From positions 848,729 to 912,728 of the forward strand of contig NZ_CH724131.1 of assembly GCF_000152725.1 (NCBI RefSeq): a DNA stretch of 64,000 nucleotides, in the 5' to 3' direction. This document shows positions 9,566 to 17,420 of the stretch, piece after piece. Position numbers and translations under genes: made by a program. Numbering within the stretch: position 1 is the first letter of the stretch; each line of letters begins with the position of its first letter. Under the pieces are notes generated by a model, which saw nothing but the letters and a program-made list of their open reading frames with translations, ran no database searches and had not been told where the DNA came from. The DNA is from Pseudooceanicola batsensis HTCC2597. GTDB taxonomy: Bacteria; Pseudomonadota; Alphaproteobacteria; Rhodobacterales; Rhodobacteraceae.

Positions 9566-10008
9566 TGCTGCCCCGCGGAATGAGAGAGGATGCCCGAGAT
9601 TGCCCCGCCCGCCACGAGCCAGGTCAGGATGGTGGTTTCCAGCAACACCTGACCATAGCGCACAGCGACCGGGTAGATGCCGTAGATCACCTTCATCGGG
9701 TCATGGAACCGGCGTTCCATGCCGATCTGGAAGGACTCGAGCGTGGCATTCGCCAGAAGCACCCAGAAGACCGTCATGGCCATCGCGGTCAGCCCGACGC
9801 CGATGGCGTTCAGCATTCCCAGCCGTCCGCGGTCGGCCCTGCGTCCGAGGATCGTCCAGCCGCAGAGCGCGGCGACGATGACCGTGAAGATGACGAAGTT
9901 TCCGAAATCGGGGATCTCGTCGGCCAGGGCCTGCTTCACGAGGCCGCTGACCACCCAGGCCACGAAGGCGATACAGACGGCGGCGACGATCCGGGCGGCC
10001 GTAGGCAT
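9550..10008 (-). CDS. trgA: TrgA family membrane protein
   Basis: A 152-residue protein with four clear hydrophobic segments (about 7-25, 37-54, 66-88, 122-142). It matches my recollection of the TrgA family, found with trgB and cysK in Rhodobacter and linked genetically to tellurite resistance. The biochemical role is unknown. An AAGGAG site lies 7 bases before the ATG. Its 3' end overlaps trgB by 16 bases, so the two are coupled. Confidence 0.85.
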   Translation of the reverse strand: MPTAARIVAAVCIAFVAWVVSGLVKQALADEIPDFGNFVIFTVIVAALCGWTILGRRADRGRLGMLNAIGVGLTAMAMTVFWVLLANATLESFQIGMERRFHDPMKVIYGIYPVAVRYGQVLLETTILTWLVAGGAISGILSHSAGQQWPGR

Positions 10009-10054
10009 GCGCGATTCTCCTTCTCAGGCGCCGCCCCGGTGCTCGACTCCGGGA

Positions 10055-11263
10055 TCAGGCAGGTCGCGTTATGGTTATTTGCGTGACGTCACAGTTACCG
10101 CCCTCGAACGCCGCCGCGCAAGAGGTCAGATAGAAATTCCACATCCGCTTGAACCGGTCGTCGAAACCCATGTCCGCGATCCGGTCCCACTTGTCGTTGA
10201 ACGTGTCGTGCCAGCGGCGCAGCGTCTGGCTGTAGCTGGGGCCGAACTCGATCGACCGCTTGACCGTCAGCCCGGCCCTCTCGATCTCGCTGCGCAGGAC
10301 GGTCGGGCTGGGCAGCATGCCGCCGGGGAAGATGTACTTCTGGATGAAATCCACCCCCCTGCGGTAGGTCTCCCACCTCTTGTCCTGCAGCGTGATGATC
10401 TGCAGCGTGGCGCAGCGGCCCGGGCGCAGCCGGTCGCGCACCGATCCGAAGTATACCGGCCAATAGCGTTCGCCGACCGCCTCGAACATCTCGATGCTGG
10501 CGACGCCGTCATAGGTGCCACGCTCGTCCCGGTAATCCTGAAGCTTCAGATCAACTTGCCCCGAAAGGCCGGCATTATCAATGCGCTGCCGGGCATAGTT
10601 CAGCTGCTCCTTGCTGATCGTCAATCCGGTCACGCGCAAGCCGCGCTCCTTCGCGGCATATTCGGCGAACCCGCCCCAGCCGCATCCGATCTCGAGCACG
10701 TGGTCGCCCGGCTGAACGCCCATCTGATCGACCATCGACTTGTACTTGGCCGTCTGTGCCGCCTCGAGGCTTTCCTGTCCCGTCCGGAAGAGCGCCGAGG
10801 AATAGGTCATCGTATCGTCCAGCCAGAGCCGGTAGAAGTCGTTGCCCAGATCGTAGTGGTAGGAGATGTTCTTGCGCGCCTGCTTGCGGGTGTTGGAATT
10901 CATCCAGTGGCGCAGGCGTTCATAGGCCCGGACGAAGGACATGCCGGGAAACCCGTCGTAGAGTTCGTCGTTGCCCGCGTGCAGCAGGTCGAGAAAGGCC
11001 TGCAGGTCCGGCGAACTCCACCATCCCTCGAGATAGGCGTCGCAGAATCCCAGGTCGCCTTCGCGCACGAGCCGAGAGAAGGTCTCGGGGTTGTGCACAT
11101 GCAGTTCCGCCACCGGCCCGGGGCGCGCGCCCTCGGCCCGGAAGACCCGGCCGTCGGGCATCCGGAAATCCAGCCGTCCGACCGGCATCCGCGCCGCCAC
11201 GTCGAACACGCTTGGGAAATACCGCGGCAGCCCCTTTTCGCCTTTCGTATCCGTCCTGATCAT
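10055..11263 (-). CDS. cfa: Cyclopropane-fatty-acyl-phospholipid synthase
   Basis: A 402-residue SAM-dependent methyltransferase of the CFAS family. An N-terminal accessory domain (1-125) precedes SYHYDLGNDFY (134-144) and the SAM-binding VLEIGCGWGGFA (about 189-200). DGVASIEMFEAVGE and YIFPGGMLPS in the C-terminal half are family hallmarks. It methylenates double bonds of membrane lipid acyl chains. The gene follows the photolyase by 99 bases. In R. sphaeroides a photolyase and a cfa gene are neighbours in the sigma-E singlet-oxygen regulon. Shared control here is inference. Confidence 0.92.
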   Translation of the reverse strand: MIRTDTKGEKGLPRYFPSVFDVAARMPVGRLDFRMPDGRVFRAEGARPGPVAELHVHNPETFSRLVREGDLGFCDAYLEGWWSSPDLQAFLDLLHAGNDELYDGFPGMSFVRAYERLRHWMNSNTRKQARKNISYHYDLGNDFYRLWLDDTMTYSSALFRTGQESLEAAQTAKYKSMVDQMGVQPGDHVLEIGCGWGGFAEYAAKERGLRVTGLTISKEQLNYARQRIDNAGLSGQVDLKLQDYRDERGTYDGVASIEMFEAVGERYWPVYFGSVRDRLRPGRCATLQIITLQDKRWETYRRGVDFIQKYIFPGGMLPSPTVLRSEIERAGLTVKRSIEFGPSYSQTLRRWHDTFNDKWDRIADMGFDDRFKRMWNFYLTSCAAAFEGGNCDVTQITITRPA

Positions 11264-11325
11264 GCCGAAACTCCCGTTTTCAGAAGAAATTTTACCCAGT
11301 CAGACGTTTCGGGCAAGTCATTTGA

Positions 11326-11341
11326 TTAACGCTTTGTTAAC
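11326..11341. promoter_or_regulatory. Candidate CtrA box upstream of cfa
   Basis: TTAA at 11326-11329, seven bases, then TTAAC at 11337-11341. This is a full match to the alphaproteobacterial CtrA consensus TTAA-N7-TTAA and also reads on the other strand. It lies 63 bases upstream of the cfa ATG in an AT-rich spot of an otherwise GC-rich spacer. Binding is not shown. Confidence 0.5.
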
Positions 11342-11362
11342 TCAAGGGGTCCGCCCCCCCGC

Positions 11363-12781
11363 TCAATCGCCCTTGATGTCTTCATAGGCGGCCAGCGCCC
11401 GGCGCCGCCCCTCTTTCAGATCGACGACGGGCTCCGGGTAGTCATCCTCCGGCGACAGGCCCCAGCTTTCGGGAATCGCATCGAAATAGCTCAGCGCCGT
11501 GTCCGAGGGGCTACGGCTGCATTCCGCCAGCCAGCGCGCGACGTACCGGCCGTCGCGGTCGAACTTCTCGAGCTGCGTATCCGGGTTGAACACCCGGAAA
11601 TACGGCGACGCATCGGGCCCGCACCCGGCAACCCATTGCCAGCCCATCGAATTCGAGGCGGGATCCCAGTCGATCAGGCAGTCTTGGAACCATTTCTGAC
11701 CGATCCGCCAATGCACCAGCATATGCTTGGTCAGATACGAGGCCACGACCATCCGCGACCGGTTGTGCATCCGGCCCGTCACGTACATCTCGCGCATTGC
11801 CGCATCGACGAACCGCACGCCGGTGCGCCCCTGCTTCCACCGCCGGACGGCCTCGCTGTCCTCTTCCGACCAGCAGAAGGCCTCCCACCCCTCGCGCCAG
11901 TTCTCGTCGAGAAGGCGGGGCGTGTGATACATCAGGTGATAGGCGAATTCGCGCCAGACCACCTCCTTGCGGAAATGCTCGGCCCCCGATTTGCCCTCCG
12001 CCTCGCCCCGCAGCGCGGCATGCCAGAGCTGACGCGGCGAGATCTCGCCCAGCGTCAGGTACTGGGACATATCCGAGGTCGCATCCTCGGCGGGCATGTC
12101 CCGCCGTTCCTTGTAGTCCTCCAGCCGCTGCGCCGAGAAGGCCCCCAGACGGGACTGCGCCGCGCCCTCGCCCGGCGTGCAGTGCCGCGCGACGATGGCG
12201 GCCCCGCGATTCATCCCCGCCCCGAGGTGCCAGTCCTCCAGCGCCTCGCTGTCGGGCCATTTGGATGGCGCGGACAGGTCGGGCGCCCTGAGGGGCCGGT
12301 CCACCTCGCGATCCTTCACCGCACGCCAGTAGGGCGAATAGACCTGATACATCTTGCCCTGCTGGGTCTCGACCTCCCAGGGCTCAAAGATCAGGTGGCC
12401 GGGAAAGCTGCAGGCCTCGGTCCCGCGGTCGGCAAGCGCCGCCTTGACCCGGCTGTCGCGCTCGATCGCGTCGGGGTCGTAGGCGCGCGTCCAGTAGACG
12501 GCCGTGGCTCCGGTCTCGTCGATCAGGCGCTCCAGAACCTCGCGCGCGGGGCCGCGCCGCAGGATCAGCCGCGCCCCCCTCTCCGCCAGCGCATCGCGGA
12601 ACACGGCCAGCCCCTCGCCCAGCCGCCATTTCGGGGCCGCGCCCAGCCCCGCCACGCTGTCGTCATGGATGAAGACGGGAATGACCGGTCCACGCGCCGC
12701 CGCCTGCGTCAGCGCCGGATGGTCGCTCAGCCGCAGGTCGCGGCGGAACCAGAGGAGTGTCGGAAAGGTCTCGCGTGGCAT
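11363..12781 (-). CDS. phrB: Deoxyribodipyrimidine photolyase
   Basis: A 472-residue cryptochrome/photolyase. The N-terminal antenna domain starts LLWFRRDLRLSDHPAL. The C-terminal FAD domain contains VRFVDAAMREM, MHNRSRMVVASYLTK, WRIGQKWFQDCLIDWD and NSMGWQWVAGCGPD, the residues that hold FAD and the damaged base. It repairs cyclobutane pyrimidine dimers with blue light. Length and motifs fit class I CPD photolyases. There is no Shine-Dalgarno before the ATG, which may mean a leaderless message. It starts a minus-strand run with cfa, trgA, trgB, cysK and the MscS gene. Confidence 0.93.
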   Translation of the reverse strand: MPRETFPTLLWFRRDLRLSDHPALTQAAARGPVIPVFIHDDSVAGLGAAPKWRLGEGLAVFRDALAERGARLILRRGPAREVLERLIDETGATAVYWTRAYDPDAIERDSRVKAALADRGTEACSFPGHLIFEPWEVETQQGKMYQVYSPYWRAVKDREVDRPLRAPDLSAPSKWPDSEALEDWHLGAGMNRGAAIVARHCTPGEGAAQSRLGAFSAQRLEDYKERRDMPAEDATSDMSQYLTLGEISPRQLWHAALRGEAEGKSGAEHFRKEVVWREFAYHLMYHTPRLLDENWREGWEAFCWSEEDSEAVRRWKQGRTGVRFVDAAMREMYVTGRMHNRSRMVVASYLTKHMLVHWRIGQKWFQDCLIDWDPASNSMGWQWVAGCGPDASPYFRVFNPDTQLEKFDRDGRYVARWLAECSRSPSDTALSYFDAIPESWGLSPEDDYPEPVVDLKEGRRRALAAYEDIKGD

Positions 12782-12785
12782 GAGC

Positions 12786-12815
12786 GGATTACGCAGGTGA
12801 CGCTCCGCCGGATCA
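12786..12815 (-). promoter_or_regulatory. Candidate sigma-E-type promoter for the photolyase
   Basis: On the minus strand TGATCC (12815-12810), 18 bases, then TAATCC (12791-12786), four bases before the ATG. The Rhodobacter RpoE (ChrR-controlled) consensus, as I recall it, is TGATC about 18 bases from TAAGA, so the -35 matches fully and the -10 differs at the fourth base. If real, the transcript would start at or within a few bases of the start codon. Confidence 0.4.
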
Positions 12816-12825
12816 AGCCCCGATC

Positions 12826-12851
12826 AAAAAAAGAAGGGGGCCTGAGCCCCC
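12826..12851 (-). terminator. Intrinsic terminator of the BCCT gene
   Basis: On the minus strand GGGGGC/GCCCCC forms a stem with a four-base loop (TCAG), followed by TTCTTTTTTT. It lies 57 bases past the transporter stop and just ahead of the photolyase promoter region. Confidence 0.9.
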
Positions 12852-12907
12852 TCCTACGCCTGCTTCGCCGCCGGGCGCGGTTCCGTCACCGCCCCGGCGG
12901 GACGGCC

Positions 12908-14557
12908 TCACCGTTTCTGACGTTCCGCGGCAAGTCCCTTGTAGATCGCGTAGCACATGATCAGCAGGACGACCGTGAACGGCAGCCCCGTCGAGATGAC
13001 CATGGATTGCAGCGACGCGAGACCGCCGGCCGAAAGCAGAAGCACGATGGCCACGGCGCCCTCGAAGATGCACCAGAAGACCCGCTGCGGCACGGGGGCA
13101 TCGACCTTGCCGCCCGCCGTGATCGTGTCGATCACCAGCGAACCGGAGTCCGACGAGGTCACGAAGAACACGATCACCAGGATGATCCCGACGAGCGAGG
13201 TGATCCCCGCCAGCGGCAGTTGCTCGAGCATCTTGAAGAGCTTCAGCTCCAGCGGCGCGTCCTGCGCGGCGGTATAGCCGTCCTGGACCACCTGCTGGAT
13301 CGCGGTGCCGCCGAAGACGGACATCCACAGCACGCAGACGAGGCTCGGGATCAGCAGAACGCAGATCACGAATTCCCGCACCGAGCGGCCGCGCGAGACG
13401 CGGGCGATGAACATGCCGACGAACGGTGACCAGGAGATCCACCAGGCCCAGTAGAACGAGGTCCAGCCCTGGCTGAAGTTCACGTCCTCGCGCCCGACCG
13501 GATTGGAGAGCGCGGGCAGGTACTGCACGTAGGCCACGAGGTAATCGACGAAGCCCGTCAGGATCGCGACGGTCGGTCCGACGAACAGCACGAAAAGCAG
13601 CAGCAGCGCCGCCAGCCCCATGTTGAGCTCGGACAGCACCTTGACCCCGCCGTCGAGGCCCCGCACCACCGAGATCAGGGCGATGGCCGTGATCGCCGAG
13701 ATCAGGATCACCTCGGTGGTGGCACCGACCGGCACGCCGAACAACTCGTTCAGGCCGGCATTCGCCTGCGTCGCCCCGAAGCCGAGCGAGGTGGCCAGCC
13801 CGAAGAGCGTCGCGAAGACCGCCAGCGTGTCGATGAGATGGCCCCACCAGCCCCAGACGCGTTCGCCCAGCAGCGGGTAGAAGGCCGAACGGATCGTCAG
13901 CGGCAGACCCTTGTTGTAGGTGAAGAGCGCGAGCGCCAGCGCCACCACGGCATAGATCGCCCAGGGGTGCAGCCCCCAGTGGAAGATCGTCGCCGCCATG
14001 CCCAGGCGGATCGCCTCCTGTTCGTTGCCGCCGGCCGCGCCGAGCGGCGCCCAGTCGGTCCGCGCGCCGCCTTCGACGGCCGTGCCGCCCATGGCCGAGG
14101 AGAAGTGGCTCATCGGTTCCGAGACGCCGTAGAACATCAGGCCGATGCCCATGCCGGCCGCGAACAGCATGGCGAACCAGCCGATGTAGGAATAGTCCGG
14201 CGTCGCATCGGCCCCGCCCAGCCTGACCGAGCCGAGCGGCGTCACGATCAGCAGCAGGCAGAAGATGACGAAGAGGTTGGCCGCCCCGAGAAAGAACCAG
14301 TCGAAGCCCTTGGTCACTGCGCTGAACAGCCACGAAAAGACCGCGCCCGCCTGATCCGGAAGCGCCAGCGTGTAGAACACGAAGGCCACGATGGCGAGGC
14401 CCGAGATCAGGAAGACCGGGTTGTGGATGTCGAAGCCGAAGGGGCCGACATTGCCGTCGATGTTGTCCTGACCGATCTCGTAATCGGTGTCGATCAGGTC
14501 CGATGCGCCTTCCGGCGCCGGTATCCCTTGACCCGTCTCATCAGAAGTTTCTGTCAT
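12908..14557 (-). CDS. BCCT family transporter (betaine/choline/carnitine type)
   Basis: A 549-residue membrane protein with the 12-helix BCCT layout. The signature region FYWAWWISWSPFVGMF, with its tryptophan cluster for quaternary ammonium binding, is followed by ARVSRGRSVREF. The cytoplasmic N-terminus (about 50 residues) is acidic. It imports a betaine-like compatible solute or a related compound such as DMSP, coupled to sodium or protons. The exact substrate is not readable. It follows a universal stress protein by 39 bases and ends at a strong terminator, so the two form a small operon. Confidence 0.92.
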   Translation of the reverse strand: MTETSDETGQGIPAPEGASDLIDTDYEIGQDNIDGNVGPFGFDIHNPVFLISGLAIVAFVFYTLALPDQAGAVFSWLFSAVTKGFDWFFLGAANLFVIFCLLLIVTPLGSVRLGGADATPDYSYIGWFAMLFAAGMGIGLMFYGVSEPMSHFSSAMGGTAVEGGARTDWAPLGAAGGNEQEAIRLGMAATIFHWGLHPWAIYAVVALALALFTYNKGLPLTIRSAFYPLLGERVWGWWGHLIDTLAVFATLFGLATSLGFGATQANAGLNELFGVPVGATTEVILISAITAIALISVVRGLDGGVKVLSELNMGLAALLLLFVLFVGPTVAILTGFVDYLVAYVQYLPALSNPVGREDVNFSQGWTSFYWAWWISWSPFVGMFIARVSRGRSVREFVICVLLIPSLVCVLWMSVFGGTAIQQVVQDGYTAAQDAPLELKLFKMLEQLPLAGITSLVGIILVIVFFVTSSDSGSLVIDTITAGGKVDAPVPQRVFWCIFEGAVAIVLLLSAGGLASLQSMVISTGLPFTVVLLIMCYAIYKGLAAERQKR

Positions 14558-14596
14558 AGTGTTATCCCTATTACCTTTTTTCGGGTCTCGGCCCGA

Positions 14597-15016
14597 TCAA
14601 CTGTCACGCACCACGAGTACCGAAGCCTTGGCATGGCTGGCGAGCGTGCCGCCGTTCGACGGCCACACGTAATCGGCGATGTTGGGCACATGGCTCGCCA
14701 TCACGACCAGATCGGCCCCGGTCTCGTCCACCGCCTTCATCAGCGTAGGATCGAGATCGGTCGCCGGGTCATGGCTCGTCATGGCGTGCGCGCCGGTCGT
14801 GATCCCGTGCCGTTGCGCCTGTTCCTTCGCGAAGGCGCTGAGCTTCTGCGCGAATTCCTCGGGCGTATGCGCGACCGAACTGGGCGCGGCCGCGGAAACG
14901 CCGACATAGATCGTCTCGGCACCGAACTGGCTGGCCAGGGCGCCGGCACAGGCCAGGGCCTTCTCCAGCCGGTCGGCATGGGCCAGGTCCACCGGGACCA
15001 TGATCTTTTTGAACAT
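14597..15016 (-). CDS. Universal stress protein, UspA family
   Basis: A 139-residue single Usp domain. It begins MFKKIMVPVDLAHADRLEKA, has the beta-strand ADLVVMASHVPNIADYVWPSNG and ends ASVLVVRDS. The ATP-binding G2xG9xGS pattern of ATP-binding Usps is not clearly complete. The internal ATG at 15016 is chosen because GAAGGGAA precedes it and UspA proteins start MFKKI/MYKKI. It is the first gene of a pair with the BCCT transporter, reminiscent of UspA-type TeaD next to an ectoine importer in Halomonas. Confidence 0.87.
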   Translation of the reverse strand: MFKKIMVPVDLAHADRLEKALACAGALASQFGAETIYVGVSAAAPSSVAHTPEEFAQKLSAFAKEQAQRHGITTGAHAMTSHDPATDLDPTLMKAVDETGADLVVMASHVPNIADYVWPSNGGTLASHAKASVLVVRDS

Positions 15017-15469
15017 GCTGATTCCCTTCCGTTCCTTGCGCCCGGTCCCGGCTCTGCGTCCGGCTGCACGATCGGGCAAGACAGGTCGAACCACACTCGG
15101 CCGTTCAACCCATTGGAACAGCGTAACCGGAAACGGCCCTTAACTACAGGCATCGACGGCGAAAAAATGTGCAAATGCGACATTGGGCATGCCGCTTTCC
15201 GCGAACGGCCCCACACCACGAAAGAGTTGCGAACGGGTTATCAGCGCTGCACAGCGTCACCCAAGTTACTGTACAGACGCCACTATTTCTTCAGAGGCCC
15301 TCGGGAACCGTTGGTTTTTCCACGCGGGACGAAGCAGCACATGCGCATGAACCGGGGAAATAGGTGCGACGGACCCTGGCGCAAGGGGTTCGGAACCTTG
15401 TCCACTGTCGCGGAAAGCCTCCCCGGCGCGCCGGAAGGCTCCCAGACCACTTTGGAATGTGTTGCCTTT
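15017..15469. other. 453-base spacer without a gene
   Basis: Between the Usp start and the aroB stop. It has lower GC than its surroundings around 15160-15330 and no reading frame with coding character. It must hold the Usp promoter, but I see no clear FNR, CtrA or sigma-E motif. There is no strong terminator hairpin for aroB. Confidence 0.5.
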
Positions 15470-16585
15470 CTAACGCCTTGCGGACAAAGCTTCATCCAGA
15501 AGGGCAACCACCTTTTCCCGTGGCGCATCGGCCGTCACGAAGGCACGCCCGATCCCCCTGGCCAGCACGAAACGGATCTGACCGTCCATCACCTTCTTGT
15601 CCTGGCCCATCAGATCATAGAGCGCCTCGGCCGGGGGTAGATCGCCGGGAATGTCCGCGAGATCCGTCTTCATCCCCATCGCGGCGAGGTGGGCCCTGAC
15701 CCGCGAGGGGTCCTCCTGCGGGCAGAGCTCCAGACGCGACGAGAGCTCGAAGGCCAGCGCACAGCCGATCGCGACGCCCTCACCATGCAGCAGCCGGTCG
15801 GAATATCCCGTCGCCCGTTCGAGCGCGTGACAGAAGGTGTGCCCGAGGTTCAGCAGCGCCCGGTCGCCCTGCTCCGTCTCGTCCCGGGCCACAATGGCGG
15901 CCTTCATCTCGCAGGACCGGCGCACCGCGTGAATGCGGGCCGCCGTGTCCCCCCGGGCAAGCGCCTGGCCGTTGTCCTCGAGCCAGTGAAAGAAATCGGC
16001 ATCCCCCAGAAGGCCGTATTTCACCACCTCGCCGTAACCAGCCAGGAAATCGCGGGCCGGCAGGGTCGCCAGCGCGTCGATGTCCGCCAGAACGAGGCTG
16101 GGCTGGTGGAAGGCGCCGATCAGGTTCTTTCCCTGCGGCGCGTTGATCCCGGTCTTGCCGCCGACCGAGCTGTCGACCTGCGCGAGCAACGTGGTGGGGA
16201 CCTGAACGAACCGCACCCCGCGCCGCAGCACGGCGGCGGCAAAGCCGGCAAGGTCCCCGATGACGCCGCCGCCGAGCGCCACCACGACGTCGCGGCGTTC
16301 GACCCTCTGCTCGAGCAGCCATTCCACGGCGCGCGAGAACTGCTCCCATCCCTTGGTGGCCTCGCCCGCCGGCAGCGCCAGGGCCGCGGTTTCGATCCCC
16401 TCGGCGGCCAGCCCCGCCTCGAAGGCCGCCAGGTGCGTTCCGGCGACGGTTTCGTCGGTCAGGATCGCGACGCGCGGGCGGGACAGCATGGGCCCGATGT
16501 AATCTCCGGCATCGCTCAGAAGCCCCTCGCCGATATGAATGGCATAGCTGCGCGCGCCAAGGTCCACCTGCACCGTTTCGGTCAT
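15470..16585 (-). CDS. aroB: 3-Dehydroquinate synthase
   Basis: A 371-residue enzyme of the shikimate pathway that converts DAHP to 3-dehydroquinate using NAD and a divalent metal. The NAD-binding GGGVIGDLAGFAAAV (about 104-118), the active-site strands VPTTLLAQVDSSVGGKTGIN and FHQPSLVLAD, and the metal histidines in LNLGHTFCHALE are all present. The ATG overlaps the aroK TGA in ATGA fashion, so the two are coupled. Confidence 0.96.
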   Translation of the reverse strand: MTETVQVDLGARSYAIHIGEGLLSDAGDYIGPMLSRPRVAILTDETVAGTHLAAFEAGLAAEGIETAALALPAGEATKGWEQFSRAVEWLLEQRVERRDVVVALGGGVIGDLAGFAAAVLRRGVRFVQVPTTLLAQVDSSVGGKTGINAPQGKNLIGAFHQPSLVLADIDALATLPARDFLAGYGEVVKYGLLGDADFFHWLEDNGQALARGDTAARIHAVRRSCEMKAAIVARDETEQGDRALLNLGHTFCHALERATGYSDRLLHGEGVAIGCALAFELSSRLELCPQEDPSRVRAHLAAMGMKTDLADIPGDLPPAEALYDLMGQDKKVMDGQIRFVLARGIGRAFVTADAPREKVVALLDEALSARR

Positions 16586-17127
16586 GTCGCCTCCAATACA
16601 TCCGGCCGCGCCGAAACGGCCCGGGCCACGCGCTCGGCCATGTCCTGCACCGACAGGCCCTGTTCCGCCGGCACGCTTACATCGGCCTGTTCGTAGAACG
16701 GCACGCGCGCCAGATAGAGATCGCGCAACGTGCCCCTGGGGTCCGGCGTCCGGAGAAGCGGCCGGGTGTCGCGGTGCCGAACCCGGTTCCAGAGCAGTTC
16801 GAGATCGGCGTTCAGCCAGACCGCCAACCCCTTGTCCGAGATCAACCCACGGTTCCGCTCCGCCAGATAGGCGCCGCCGCCGGTGGACAGCACGCAGGGC
16901 GCGCTTTCGAGAAGACGCTGGATCACCTCGGTCTCGCGCGCCCGGAAGAACGCCTCGCCGTCACGGTCGAAGATCTCGGCGATGGACATGTTCGCCGCCG
17001 CCTCGATCTCGTGGTCGGAATCGAGGAACGGCACCCCGAGCTCGGCGGCGAGGGCCCGCCCCACGGCAGTCTTGCCCGCGCCCATCATGCCGACCATCAC
17101 GATGGTCTTCTTCAGCACCCAGCCCAT
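16582..17127 (-). CDS. aroK: Shikimate kinase
   Basis: A 181-residue P-loop kinase with Walker A GMMGAGKT (13-20), the shikimate-binding DSDHEIE (36-42), STGGGAYL and the lid region RHRDTRPLL. It phosphorylates shikimate at C3. It is first in the aroK-aroB pair and is divergent from the small membrane protein at 17271. The 143-base gap holds both promoters. Confidence 0.96.
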   Translation of the reverse strand: MGWVLKKTIVMVGMMGAGKTAVGRALAAELGVPFLDSDHEIEAAANMSIAEIFDRDGEAFFRARETEVIQRLLESAPCVLSTGGGAYLAERNRGLISDKGLAVWLNADLELLWNRVRHRDTRPLLRTPDPRGTLRDLYLARVPFYEQADVSVPAEQGLSVQDMAERVARAVSARPDVLEAT

Positions 17128-17270
17128 GCGCCCCGTCCCGTTGCCCGGTCCCGTTGTCCGGCCCCGGCATTCGCCGTTTCTTTTCCCGGTTCACGGTTGA
17201 ATGACGTGATCTTGGGCAAAAGGCCAGTTATATTCCTCGAAAAAGGCAGGCAGACAGAGGCAGCTCGAAC

Positions 17271-17420
17271 ATGTTTCGGATCATCAAATGGCTGATCGTG
17301 TTGATTATTCTCGGCGCTATCGGGCTGACCGGCTATGCCTACATCGGCCCCTACTTCGGCGTGGATTTCACGCCCCCCAAGGTGGAGATTCGGGAACCCG
17401 TGGTGTTGGATGCGAACTAG
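17271..17420 (+). CDS. Small membrane protein, 49 residues
   Basis: ATG at 17271 to TAG at 17418-17420. The product starts MFRIIKWLIVLIILGAIGL, one uncleaved-looking transmembrane helix (about 4-26). It continues with YIGPYFGVDFTPP and a short charged tail ending VVLDAN. It is too short for routine ORF calling, but its stop overlaps the ATG (17410) of the next gene by 11 bases and codon use resembles its neighbours. I do not recognise a family. It may be an inner-membrane partner of the exported protein encoded next. Confidence 0.7.
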   Translation: MFRIIKWLIVLIILGAIGLTGYAYIGPYFGVDFTPPKVEIREPVVLDAN

